From contig NZ_QOZG01000002.1 of NCBI RefSeq assembly GCF_003335045.1, forward strand, positions 434,001 through 498,000: 64,000 nucleotides of DNA, read 5' to 3'. This document shows, in pieces, positions 1-8,280 of this stretch. The notes beneath the pieces are model-generated. The model saw only the letters and a program-made list of their open reading frames with translations, was not told the DNA's origin and did no database searches. Each line of letters begins with the position of its first letter. Position 1 is the first letter of the stretch. This DNA comes from Paramesorhizobium salinisoli. Lineage in GTDB: Bacteria > Pseudomonadota > Alphaproteobacteria > Rhizobiales > Rhizobiaceae. The position numbers and the translations under genes were made by a program.

Positions 1-2087
1 ACCGAGAAGACGCGCTGCAGGAAAGACGCATCGTCGCCCGTCGTCAGCGACGGTGTGACGCGTGGCTGCAGGATGCCGTAACCGCGCATCACAAGCCCCG
101 TCTTTTCATCGACGACCGGACGGTTGAGCGGATGGCTGAGCTTGCCGGCGAGATAGGTGACGGATTCCGGCGTCAGGCGCGTGTCGGCGTCAAGCGTCAT
201 GACGAATTTTATGCCAGACGGCAGTCGCTCGTCGGCAGGAAAGAAGCTGGTGTCCTGATCGCCGCGCAGGAGCAGGTTGAGTTCGTGCAGCTTGCCACGC
301 TTGCGCTCCCAGCCCATCCAGCAACCCTGCTTGGGATTGTACAGGCGGCGGCGGTGCAGGACGAAGAAGCGCGGCTGGCTCTCGCCGGTATAGTGATAGT
401 TCAGCTTGGCGATTTCGGCGCGCGCATATTCGAGCACCTCCATGTCGGCCGCCGTCATCTCCTGGTCCGAATCCATCCAGTCGCTGACCAGGGCGAAATA
501 GACCTCGCCGCGCGGGTTGGTGAGGTAATGGACCTCGAGATTGCGGACATGCTCATCGACGGAATCACGCGAGGTGATGAAGGTCGGCACCGCCACCAGC
601 GTGCGGGCTTCCGCCGGCAGGCCTTCCTTGTATTCGTAACCGATGAGCCGCGTCGGCTGGATGAACCATGGCACCAGCGAACTGAACAATGCATAGGCCG
701 CATCGACCGCCGGGAAGACGGCAAGCAGGGTGAAGGCGGCGGCTGTGCCGTCCGACAGGCCCAGCCGGGTCAGGCAAAAATGGACGAGGGCCAGCGTGAT
801 CAGCGTCAGGACGGCGATCGGCGTCGCAAGGCCCCAGAGGCCGAGGCCGCGGTAGAAGCGCAACAGGCGCAGCGACAGAGGCGGCTTGTAGCCGCAGATA
901 CGCTCGAGCTCCCCCCGACCCTCACCCGCGAGATAATAGGCGACGGCTCCGGTGCCTTTGGCCTCTTCATGCCCGGCGACTTCGGCGCGATTGCCATCTT
1001 CGGCTAGCTTCAGCGCCGCCCATGTGATGTCGATCTCGCCCAGGCGGGAATGGCGCGCCATCTTTTCAATCGTGACGCGATAGGCATTGCGGGAGCGGAA
1101 ATCCAGTTTTTCGAAGTCACTGTGCTCGCGCAGAATGGCATCGACCTCGTTGACGGTCTCGAACCATGCCGTCCAATCCACGTCGTCGATCGACTTGAGG
1201 CTGCGGATGATATTGCCCATGGAAACGCCGCCGGTCGACTGGCGGGCGTGTTCCTGGATGATGGCATCCTCGGCATCGCTGCCGTGCTTTTCGAGTTCGC
1301 CTTCCAGCCAGTCGGCGGCAGCCCCGACATCGGTCGAGCTGTTGCGCAACCGGTAAAGGAGGTGGGTCGCAAAAGTGCTGTCGCAGGCCGCTTCGCCATA
1401 TTGGGACAGAACCTCGTTCATGTCCTCCTTGGACTGGGCAAGGGCGATCTTGTCGGCGACGATGTTGGCGAAATCACGCATCCCACGGGCGCGTTCGACG
1501 CGTAGCGCCAGACGGCGGGCATTCTCGATGAGGACGAAACGCACGGCGGAGGGCAGCGCCCACAATTCACCAATGCGCAGCGGCTCCACGGACTGGAAAC
1601 CATTGACAATCGCGGTGAGGGTCTTCAGCGAAAAAACACTGTCGGTGTGGGCCACATAGAGCCAGGCCAGAGCGAAGATGCGCGGCATTCCGTCGACCGG
1701 CGGAAAAGGCGGCAATTGCCGGAGGAAGCGCGTGGGGAAATCGCGGCGCACCTGCTGAATGTTCTTGTCTACGGTATAATGATTGTCGAGCAGCCATTGC
1801 GCCGCCGGCGTGATCGTTTCTCCGGCGCGAGCCGCGGCATCGGACGAACGGTAGACCTCCAGGATCAGCCCTGCATTTTCCGACAGCCGCCTTTCGAAGG
1901 CGAAAGGCTCGTATCCCGGCAGCCGGATATCCTCTTTCTGCGCAACCGCCGCCGCGAGCTCCTGCAGCTCTTCGGGGGATTTGTAGGCTGCACGAATGGG
2001 ATTCGGCAGCTCGGGAAGAAGTTTCCCATCAATCTTGGGGGAAAAGAGCGACGACAGGGAAGACATGGAAAAAGACAAAGCCGGCAT
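1..2087 (-). CDS. ndvB: Cyclic beta-1,2-glucan synthase, N-terminal part (runs off left edge)
   Basis: Inner-membrane enzyme that builds periplasmic cyclic beta-1,2-glucan from UDP-glucose. Reading the minus strand from 2087 gives about 695 uninterrupted residues with no stop before the edge, so roughly the first quarter of a protein of about 2800 residues. The N-terminal part carries the family segment AAQWLLDNHYTVDKNIQQVR. Hydrophobic segments follow near residues 400-450, then a glycosyltransferase domain with GWERKRGKLHEL and an acidic motif TLDADTRL near residue 630. ATG at 2087 has a weak AAAGG upstream; an in-frame ATG at 2066 is possible. The family is known for hypo-osmotic adaptation and host interaction in rhizobia and Brucella. 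Confidence 0.93.
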   Translation of the reverse strand, partial: MPALSFSMSSLSSLFSPKIDGKLLPELPNPIRAAYKSPEELQELAAAVAQKEDIRLPGYEPFAFERRLSENAGLILEVYRSSDAAARAGETITPAAQWLLDNHYTVDKNIQQVRRDFPTRFLRQLPPFPPVDGMPRIFALAWLYVAHTDSVFSLKTLTAIVNGFQSVEPLRIGELWALPSAVRFVLIENARRLALRVERARGMRDFANIVADKIALAQSKEDMNEVLSQYGEAACDSTFATHLLYRLRNSSTDVGAAADWLEGELEKHGSDAEDAIIQEHARQSTGGVSMGNIIRSLKSIDDVDWTAWFETVNEVDAILREHSDFEKLDFRSRNAYRVTIEKMARHSRLGEIDITWAALKLAEDGNRAEVAGHEEAKGTGAVAYYLAGEGRGELERICGYKPPLSLRLLRFYRGLGLWGLATPIAVLTLITLALVHFCLTRLGLSDGTAAAFTLLAVFPAVDAAYALFSSLVPWFIQPTRLIGYEYKEGLPAEARTLVAVPTFITSRDSVDEHVRNLEVHYLTNPRGEVYFALVSDWMDSDQEMTAADMEVLEYARAEIAKLNYHYTGESQPRFFVLHRRRLYNPKQGCWMGWERKRGKLHELNLLLRGDQDTSFFPADERLPSGIKFVMTLDADTRLTPESVTYLAGKLSHPLNRPVVDEKTGLVMRGYGILQPRVTPSLTTGDDASFLQRVFS

Positions 2088-2367
2088 ATGCCTTTGCAGC
2101 CTTATGAATGAGACAGTTTTTTATTGTTCCAGGCCAGGGCGCCGGAGCAGACGGCTTTCCCGCACTGCACCCTTGGAAACGATGCGCCCCAGCCTCGACC
2201 CGTGGTTGCTGATTAGTTTTGGCCAAATTGCGTCAGGAGAGCCCTGAGTTCAGCTAAATCGTTTCATCCGCAACGCACAAATCGTTGTGTACATTAATCT
2301 TGCGTTAGATGGAATGCATCCGCAAGGCGCTTCTGTACGCCGCGTCACTGCCAGTAAAAGCCCCGCA

Positions 2368-3414
2368 TCATCCTTGTACCGGGAAAAGCTTCCAGTGCCT
2401 GGGCTTGAAGGCAATGCTGCTCTTGTCGGCGGCAGGATGTTCGGCCGGCACTTCTATTTCAATGCGGTCGCTCCCGCCGCCAATTTCCAGCTCGACGCGG
2501 CGCGTGCCGCCGGCCCGGCGGCTTGCCACCACCGTCCCGACAATGCAGCCGCCCGCCGAGCTTTCGAGCAGTTCCACATCGTGCGGGCGGAAAAAGAGGG
2601 TCGCCTCGCCGTCCGGCATGTCGCCCGCCGACAGGCCGATATTGCGGTCGGCGCTCCATACGGCGCCATTCTCCATCCTGACCGGAAGCGAACTCGATTC
2701 GCCGATGAAGCCATAGACGAAGGGGGAATTCGGCCGATCGTAAACCTCGTCTGGGGTGCCGATCTGCTCGATGCGGCCCTGGCTCATGACGACGACGCGG
2801 TCGGCCAGTTCCAGCGCCTCGTCCTGGTCATGGGTGACGAATACGGTGGTATATCCCGTTTTGTCGTGGATTTCCCGGAGCCAGCGGCGCAGCTCCTTGC
2901 GCACCTGCGCGTCCAGCGCGCCGAAGGGCTCGTCGAGCAGCAGCACCCGCGGCTCGATGGCCATGGCGCGGGCAAGCGCCACGCGCTGACGCTGGCCGCC
3001 GGAAAGCTGTGTCGGATAGCGCTTCTCCAACCCGCCCAGTTGAACGAAATCGAGCAGTTCGAGTGCGCGGCGGCGGATTTCACCCTTTTCCGGCCGGTTC
3101 GAAGACGGGCGCACCTTGAGGCCGAAGCCGACATTGTCGAGAACGGTCATGTGCCGGAACAACGCATAATGCTGGAAGACGAAGCCGACATTGCGCTCCT
3201 GCACGGTCTTTTGCGAGGCATCCTCTTCACCGAAGAACACCGCGCCCTGCGTGGGCGTTTCCAGCCCGGCGATCAGGCGCAACAGGGTCGTCTTGCCAGA
3301 ACCGGAGGGGCCGAGCAGCGCGATCAGTTCGCCGGAATTTATGTCGAGAGAAACATTGTGCAGCGCCGGAAAACGATCGAATTCCTTGCGCACATCGACA
3401 ACTCGAACATCCAT
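2368..3414 (-). CDS. cysA: Sulfate/thiosulfate ABC transporter ATP-binding protein CysA
   Basis: ATPase of the CysTWA-Sbp importer, 348 aa. Walker A GPSGSGKT is at residues 35-42, followed by a Q-loop in FVFQHYALF, the signature [14 protein letters not shown], Walker [13 protein letters not shown] and the H-loop VFVTHD. The C-terminal third is the TOBE-like domain usual for CysA, which matches the family length. Last gene of the cluster, 97 bp after cysW; that gap holds a palindromic repeat, so its expression relative to the permeases may differ. The start ATG is preceded by AAGGGAATT. Confidence 0.95.
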   Translation of the reverse strand: MDVRVVDVRKEFDRFPALHNVSLDINSGELIALLGPSGSGKTTLLRLIAGLETPTQGAVFFGEEDASQKTVQERNVGFVFQHYALFRHMTVLDNVGFGLKVRPSSNRPEKGEIRRRALELLDFVQLGGLEKRYPTQLSGGQRQRVALARAMAIEPRVLLLDEPFGALDAQVRKELRRWLREIHDKTGYTTVFVTHDQDEALELADRVVVMSQGRIEQIGTPDEVYDRPNSPFVYGFIGESSSLPVRMENGAVWSADRNIGLSAGDMPDGEATLFFRPHDVELLESSAGGCIVGTVVASRRAGGTRRVELEIGGGSDRIEIEVPAEHPAADKSSIAFKPRHWKLFPVQG

Positions 3415-3446
3415 GCATAATTCCCTTCAATGTAGTGTTTCAGCCG

Positions 3447-3508
3447 CATGATCCCATCCGAAACGTCTGCAAGTTTTTGCTGACGCTGACCTTCGGTTCG
3501 GGATCATG
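3447..3508. repeat. Dispersed palindromic repeat between cysW and cysA
   Basis: The ends are inverted copies of CATGATCCC. Inside is the motif ATCCGAAAcGTCTGCAA, which recurs nearly unchanged downstream of acnA (45440-45477). This is the style of short REP-like element common in Brucella/Ochrobactrum-type genomes. It lies in the transcribed gap of the cys operon. Confidence 0.6.
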
Positions 3509-3511
3509 CTT

Positions 3512-4390
3512 CTAGCTCGCCGCCAGCTCGGCACTGTATCGCATTTCGAGAAGCGATTTGAGAACCAGCGTGACGAGGGCAAGCAGTGCAAGCAGCGACG
3601 CCACCGCAAACGCGGCGACGAAATTATATTCATTATAGAGAATTTCCACATGCAGCGGCATGGTATTGGTCAGGCCGCGGATATGGCCCGAGACCACCGA
3701 CACGGCCCCGAATTCCCCCATGGCGCGGGCATTGCAGAGAAGTGTGCCGTAAAGCAAACCCCATTTGATGTTGGGCAGCGTCACATACCAGAATGTCTGC
3801 CAACCATTGGCGCCCAGTGAAAGCGCCGCCTCCTCGTCGCCGGTGCCCTGCTCCTGCATCAGTGGAATCAGCTCGCGCGCGACGAAGGGAAAGGTGACGA
3901 AAATCGTCGCCAGCACGATGCCCGGCACGGCGAACAGGATCTCGACGCCGTGGCTCCTCAGCCAGGAACCGAGCACGCTCTGCGCCCCGAACAGAAGGAC
4001 GAAGACGAGGCCCGAAATGACCGGCGAGATCGAGAACGGCAGGTCGATCAGCGTCGTCAGGAACGCCTTGCCCTTGAACTCGAACTTGGCGATCGCCCAG
4101 GCCGCGGCAACACCGAAGACCAGATTGAGCGGCACGGCGATGGCTGCGACCGTCAATGTCAGGCGGATGGCGGCGAGGGCGTCAGGCTCGACGAGCGAGG
4201 CGATATATTCGCCCGCGCCTTTCCTGAATGCCTCGACGAAAACGGAAACAAGCGGCAGGAGCAGAAACAAGGCGAGAAAGGCAAAGGCGATTGCCATCAA
4301 GCCCAAGCGCGCGCCGGGGCTCTCGGTCACCGCGCTGTGGCGTGGAGGCTGACCTGCCCGCCGCCGCACCTTTACCGGGTTAGGCGCCAT
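3512..4390 (-). CDS. cysW: Sulfate ABC transporter permease CysW
   Basis: Inner-membrane permease, 292 aa, of the sulfate/thiosulfate importer. About six hydrophobic segments, the first starting after a basic N-terminus of about 30 residues. The cytoplasmic EAA loop reads EEAALSLGANGWQTFWYVTL, the coupling site for CysA. An ATG at 4396 sits only 1 nt from the Shine-Dalgarno AGGAGG, so the ATG at 4390 (spacing about 7 nt) is the better start. It overlaps the end of cysT by 11 bp, suggesting translational coupling. Confidence 0.94.
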   Translation of the reverse strand: MAPNPVKVRRRAGQPPRHSAVTESPGARLGLMAIAFAFLALFLLLPLVSVFVEAFRKGAGEYIASLVEPDALAAIRLTLTVAAIAVPLNLVFGVAAAWAIAKFEFKGKAFLTTLIDLPFSISPVISGLVFVLLFGAQSVLGSWLRSHGVEILFAVPGIVLATIFVTFPFVARELIPLMQEQGTGDEEAALSLGANGWQTFWYVTLPNIKWGLLYGTLLCNARAMGEFGAVSVVSGHIRGLTNTMPLHVEILYNEYNFVAAFAVASLLALLALVTLVLKSLLEMRYSAELAAS

Positions 4391-5207
4391 AACCATACCT
4401 CCTGCGGCTCCAGGCCTGGATGAGGTTGATGATGAACAACATCATGAAGGCAATGATCAGCATGATCGTCGCGACAGCCGTGGCGCCGGCATAATCATAT
4501 TCCTCCAGGCGGATGACGATCAGGAGCGGCGCGATCTCGGTCTGGTAGGGTGTGTTGCCGGCGATGAAGATGACGGAGCCATATTCACCGACGGCGCGGG
4601 CGAAGGCGAGCGCAAAGCCGGTCAGGATGGCCGGCTGCAGGCCCGGCAGAAGCACGCGCCAGATCGTCTGGAAGCGGCTCGCGCCGAGCGTCGCCGCCGC
4701 CTCCTCGATTTCGCGGCTGATCTCTTCCATGATCGGCTGCACGGTGCGGACGACGAAGGGCAAGCCGATGAACACAAGCGCCACGATGATGCCGAGTTTG
4801 GTGAAGGCAATGCGTACGCCCAGCGGGGCGAGGAGGCTGCCGATCCAGCCGTTGGGCGCATAGAGCGCCGTCAGCGCGATGCCGGCGACGGCGGTGGGCA
4901 GCGCGAAGGGCAGATCGACGATGGCGTCCACGAAACGCCTGCCGGGAAAGCGGTAGCGCACCAGCACCCAGGCTACGATGACGCCGAAAACCACATTGAT
5001 CAACGCCGCGACGAAGGAGGTGCCGAAGCTCGTCTCCAGTGCGCGTATCGTGCGCAAATCCGTGGCGACCGCCCAGAATCCCGACCAGCCAAGCGATGTC
5101 GTGCGCAGGATCAGGGCGGATAGCGGAATAAGGATGATCAGCGCGAGGTAGGCAAGACTGAAGCCGAGCGTCAACCCGAAGCCGGGAATGATACTCGGCT
5201 TTTTCAT
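4380..5207 (-). CDS. cysT: Sulfate ABC transporter permease CysT (CysU)
   Basis: Partner permease of CysW. Several transmembrane segments begin with PGFGLTLGFSLAYLALIIL; the EAA loop is EEAAATLGASRFQTIWRVLL. The start at 5207 is chosen because AGGGTGG lies about 4 nt upstream and gives the short N-terminus seen in the family (275 aa). An in-frame ATG at 5246 would add 13 residues. The gene follows the binding-protein gene by about 90 bp and overlaps cysW, consistent with one transcript sbp-cysT-cysW-cysA. Confidence 0.94.
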   Translation of the reverse strand: MKKPSIIPGFGLTLGFSLAYLALIILIPLSALILRTTSLGWSGFWAVATDLRTIRALETSFGTSFVAALINVVFGVIVAWVLVRYRFPGRRFVDAIVDLPFALPTAVAGIALTALYAPNGWIGSLLAPLGVRIAFTKLGIIVALVFIGLPFVVRTVQPIMEEISREIEEAAATLGASRFQTIWRVLLPGLQPAILTGFALAFARAVGEYGSVIFIAGNTPYQTEIAPLLIVIRLEEYDYAGATAVATIMLIIAFMMLFIINLIQAWSRRRYGYGA

Positions 5208-5298
5208 CTGCCACCCTGCCCGCGACGAGACAGGAATGGAGGTCATTTCATATCGTTCCCATTATCTTTATCGAGGCCCCTTGTTTGCATCGGAGCCC

Positions 5299-6327
5299 TT
5301 ATTTGCCGGGCTTGTATATCTGATCGAAGGTGCCGCCATCGCCGAAGTGATAGGGCTGCGCCTTGCTCCACCCGCCGAAAACGGGATCATCGATCGTCAC
5401 CAGCGTCAAGTCCGGAAGTTTGGCGCGCTCATCCGCCGGAACCAGCTCGGGCTTGGCGGGACGGTAGAAATGTTTGGCGGCGATGCGCTGGCCTTCCTCG
5501 GAGTAAAGATATTGCAGATAGGCCTCCGCGACCTTGCGGGTGCCCTTTGCATCGACATTCTTGTCGACGACCGCGACCGGAGGCTCGGCGAGGATCGATT
5601 GCGGCGGCACCACGATGTCGAATGCATCGGCGCCGAACTCCGCGACCGAGAGATAGGCCTCGTTTTCCCACGCCAGCAGCACGTCGCCGAGCTGGCGCTG
5701 GACGAATGTGGTCGTGGCGCCGCGCGCGCCGGTGTCGAGCACCGGCACATGCTGGAACAGCTCGCTCATATACTGCTTTATCCTGGCTTCATCGCCATCG
5801 TACTGCTTGTAGGCCCAAGCCCACGCCGCCAGGTAATTCCAGCGCGCGCCGCCTGAAGTCTTCGGATTGGGGGTAATGACCTCGACGCCCTCCTTGACGA
5901 GATCGCCCCAGTCCTTGATGCCCTTCGGATTGCCCTTGCGGGTGAGGAAGACGATGGTCGACGTATAGGGTGCCGAATTGTTCGGCAGGCGCTGGCGCCA
6001 GTTTGCATCGATGTTGCCGGACTGCTTGACGATGGCCGTGATGTCGCTTTCGAGCGCCAGCGTCACCACATCGGCATTGATGCCGTCGATGACGGAGCGG
6101 GCCTGCTTGCCGGAACCGCCATGCGAGGTGCGGATCGTCACCGTTTCGCCGGTCTCGGCCTGCCAATGCCTGGCAAAGGCGGCATTGAAATCCTTGTAGA
6201 GTTCGCGCGTCGGATCGTAGGAAATATTGAGGATGGTCTGGTCGGCAAGGCCCTGCGGGACCGCACCGAAAACCACGGCTCCGGCAAGGAGTGCCGCGAA
6301 GGGGACGGACAGAGTATATCGGGCCAT
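5299..6327 (-). CDS. sbp: Periplasmic sulfate-binding protein
   Basis: Extracytoplasmic receptor of the sulfate importer, 342 aa. A signal peptide occupies residues 1-28 with cleavage after QGLA. The mature part begins with the family signature NISYDPTRELYKDFN and contains KQARSVIDGINADVVTLAL and TSGGARWNYLAAWAW, typical of Sbp/CysP proteins. GGAGG lies 6 nt before the start. First gene of the cluster; the upstream region has an AT-rich inverted repeat at 6391-6420 that may be an operator. Sulfate versus thiosulfate preference cannot be read from sequence. Confidence 0.95.
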   Translation of the reverse strand: MARYTLSVPFAALLAGAVVFGAVPQGLADQTILNISYDPTRELYKDFNAAFARHWQAETGETVTIRTSHGGSGKQARSVIDGINADVVTLALESDITAIVKQSGNIDANWRQRLPNNSAPYTSTIVFLTRKGNPKGIKDWGDLVKEGVEVITPNPKTSGGARWNYLAAWAWAYKQYDGDEARIKQYMSELFQHVPVLDTGARGATTTFVQRQLGDVLLAWENEAYLSVAEFGADAFDIVVPPQSILAEPPVAVVDKNVDAKGTRKVAEAYLQYLYSEEGQRIAAKHFYRPAKPELVPADERAKLPDLTLVTIDDPVFGGWSKAQPYHFGDGGTFDQIYKPGK

Positions 6328-6390
6328 TGCGCTGCCTCCGGTGCTGATTACCTGACAAAACCTATCAGATCACCGGAGAATGCAGGATGC

Positions 6391-6420
6391 TATAAACCAC
6401 CTATTTTAGTGGGATTTATA
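6391..6420. promoter_or_regulatory. AT-rich inverted repeat upstream of sbp
   Basis: TATAAACCAC and GTGGGATTTATA flank an 8-nt centre; the arms pair except for a 2-nt insertion. It lies 64-93 bp upstream of the sbp start. A LysR-type (CysB-like) regulator site is a reasonable guess from context, not shown. Confidence 0.35.
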
Positions 6421-6564
6421 AAAATTTTCCGCGCAACGAGGGGATAAACGGGGAATTACATCCCAAGAGACATGCTGAATCGATAACGCACTTGCCGAGC
6501 CCGCGTGTGCAGAGGCCGCTCGCGGCGATGTTTATAGCCGCCGTTGCTTCCGCAGGAGCGGTTA

Positions 6565-6762
6565 TCAATTATTGCGCACGTTGTGCGAGATATCCCTTAC
6601 CAGTGATGCTGTCTCAGCGTAGGCATAGTGGATCACTGCCCGATCGAGGGCGATCTCGGCACGTTCGGGGCTCATCTCGGCACCCGCGGGAATGATGAAA
6701 ATAGCCACCGTGAGTGCTGCGGCGGCGGCGATACCTAGACGTTTTTCAGTCCGTGAATTCAT
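6565..6762 (-). CDS. Small protein with N-terminal signal/anchor segment, unknown function
   Basis: 65 residues. A basic start (NSRTEKR) is followed by a hydrophobic stretch LGIAAAAALTVAIFIIPAGA ending in AGA-E, which reads as a signal peptide or membrane anchor. The rest is a short helical-looking segment with no Cys. The start at 6762 has a strong AAGGAG 6 nt upstream; the same frame stays open further upstream, but that stretch overlaps the preceding gene. It begins 11 bp after that gene ends, so it is probably third in a three-gene operon. I do not recognise the family. Confidence 0.7.
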   Translation of the reverse strand: MNSRTEKRLGIAAAAALTVAIFIIPAGAEMSPERAEIALDRAVIHYAYAETASLVRDISHNVRNN

Positions 6763-6773
6763 GATCCGTCTCC

Positions 6774-7280
6774 TTAGTGGAAAGTAGCCCGCTTCGGGCG
6801 GAAGAGAATGTCGTCGATGGCGTGCTTCGGTATTGGCAGCAAAGTCTGACCGAAATCGGCCAGAGTGTCGGCGAAAATGCGGGCCGCATCGGCCACTTCG
6901 TCGCAGCGCACCGGACATGAAATGGCGGCGAGGCAGGTATGCGCTGTCGGTGCATCGCCGTTCTGCATGGCCGAAACCAGCCCCAGCGTCAGGCATTCCT
7001 CCCGGCAGACATGATGCGAATCAAAGGGAAACGCCCGGAGCGGACAGGCGGCGCAATGGTTGAGCACTCGGATGAAATGCGACAGCTCGGCCAGTGCCTG
7101 CTTGCCCGCCGCCACCCCCAGTGCCTCGGTGTAGAGCGTCCACGCCATTTCCCACGGGATGACGGAGCCGGTCTCGAAGCCCGAGGTCCAGCGACGATAG
7201 CCTTCCAGCACCAGCTTTTCCGGAATACGGTCGAAATAGCAGCTATTGGAACCGTTAAGCTCGGAAATGCGCATGTTCAT
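6774..7280 (-). CDS. Cysteine-rich protein of unknown function
   Basis: 168 residues with no signal peptide, so probably cytoplasmic. Eight Cys occur: one near the N-terminus (NSCYF), a central CAAC, then VCREEC, then a C-terminal TCLAAISCPVRC. The spacing suggests a metal or Fe-S site but matches no motif I can name. The start ATGAACATG at 7280 is set by GGAGG 5 nt upstream and by a 4-bp ATGA overlap with the preceding gene. It forms an apparent operon with its two small neighbours. Confidence 0.75.
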   Translation of the reverse strand: MNMRISELNGSNSCYFDRIPEKLVLEGYRRWTSGFETGSVIPWEMAWTLYTEALGVAAGKQALAELSHFIRVLNHCAACPLRAFPFDSHHVCREECLTLGLVSAMQNGDAPTAHTCLAAISCPVRCDEVADAARIFADTLADFGQTLLPIPKHAIDDILFRPKRATFH

Positions 7281-7456
7281 GCCCGCCTCCCCGGCATTTC
7301 GCCATGACAGGATGCGCATTTCGCGCTTTCACAGGCTTTGGATACACCCAAGCGCGGATGCGCCGGCTGCGGGTAAAAACGGCCGGTCGGCAGCAGATCC
7401 AGTTGCCAGGACAGCCCTTCCACCGCCCCGAGGCGGTGTAGATCAAGACCAATCAT
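7277..7456 (-). CDS. Small CxxCH-containing protein, unknown function
   Basis: 59 residues. The C-terminal part reads ACESAKCASCHGEMPG and contains a CxxCH motif as used for covalent haem c, but there is no signal peptide, so haem attachment is doubtful; a metal or Fe-S role is equally possible. ATG at 7456 is chosen over a TTG at 7468 because GGAGG precedes it by 5 nt. First of three closely packed genes; the 4-bp overlap with the next start supports coupled translation. About 130 bp upstream is an Irr-box-like palindrome. Confidence 0.65.
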   Translation of the reverse strand: MIGLDLHRLGAVEGLSWQLDLLPTGRFYPQPAHPRLGVSKACESAKCASCHGEMPGRRA

Positions 7457-7587
7457 CAGGTCCTCCAATCGAACGGGTTCAAGGCCCAGACATCAAAGGG
7501 TATGCCCATGCGGGGCAGGCTTGCATAAAGCCGCCAGATTACTAGGATGTCAACACTAATTTTGAAAATCTATATATATATCAATAC

Positions 7588-7604
7588 TTTAGAATTATTC
7601 TAGA
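7588..7604. promoter_or_regulatory. Irr/ICE-like palindrome
   Basis: TTTAGAA, 3 nt, TTCTAGA: an inverted repeat differing by one base from the heptamer pair TTTAGAA/TTCTAAA reported for iron control elements bound by Irr in Rhizobiales. It sits in an unusually AT-rich patch, upstream of the three small minus-strand genes and beyond the 3' end of the SCO gene. Binding by Irr is inference from motif resemblance only. Confidence 0.45.
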
Positions 7605-7689
7605 GTACAATTGTCATGTTTATCCAGACCACCGCGCTGACGGGGGAATCGGCCCGGCTCGATCCCCCTCGTCGAGTGGAAGCGGGGGA

Positions 7690-8280
7690 TCAACCGGCGA
7701 TCAACCGCTTCAGCTTCTGCAGCGCGGTCGCGGGATCTTCTCCATACGCGATGGTCCCCTTCAGCCGGCCGTCGCGGTCGAGGAGAAAGACCGAGGCGGT
7801 ATGGTCCATGGTGTAGCCGCCATCGTCGAGCGGCACCTTTTTGGCATAGACCTTCCAGCCGCCGATCAGCTTCGCCATCTCCGCCGGATCACCTGTGATC
7901 CCGGTGATACGGTCGGTGAAATTGCCGGTATAGGCTTTCATTACCTCAGGTGTGTCGCGTTCGGGATCGACGGTGACGAAGAAGGCGCGCAGATCCTTGC
8001 CTTCGTCGCCTAGCTGACCGAGCCAGCCGGCGAGTTCGTAGAGCGTCGTCGGGCAGACATCCGGGCAATGGGTGAAACCGAAGAACAGCACGCTCGGATG
8101 ACCTTCAATGGCCTTTTCGGTGATCGGGTTGCCATCCTGGTCCACCAAGGTGAACGGAACGCCCAGTTCCGTCACCTGGGCGCCGGACTGGAACTTGCCG
8201 AGCCCATAGGTCACGGCGAGCAACAGGCCGAGGACGGCTATCGCCGCCCAGAGCCCGTATCGGATAACTCGCGTGTTCAT
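7690..8280 (-). CDS. SCO1/SenC family copper chaperone
   Basis: 196 aa, membrane-anchored by an N-terminal helix (LWAAIAVLGLLLAVTYGL). A thioredoxin-like fold follows with the copper motif CPDVC near residue 71 in THCPDVCPTTL, and the distal His in TMDHTAS near residue 159. The family delivers copper to the CuA site of cytochrome c oxidase in the periplasm. Its start overlaps the preceding stop by one base (TGATG), so it is co-translated with the YcnI-PCuAC fusion. Confidence 0.92.
   Translation of the reverse strand: MNTRVIRYGLWAAIAVLGLLLAVTYGLGKFQSGAQVTELGVPFTLVDQDGNPITEKAIEGHPSVLFFGFTHCPDVCPTTLYELAGWLGQLGDEGKDLRAFFVTVDPERDTPEVMKAYTGNFTDRITGITGDPAEMAKLIGGWKVYAKKVPLDDGGYTMDHTASVFLLDRDGRLKGTIAYGEDPATALQKLKRLIAG

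Noticed and set aside
132-1007. Open plus-strand frame of 291 codons
   Set aside because: It is antisense to the glucan synthase, whose minus-strand reading is continuous and shows family motifs; high G+C produces such shadows.
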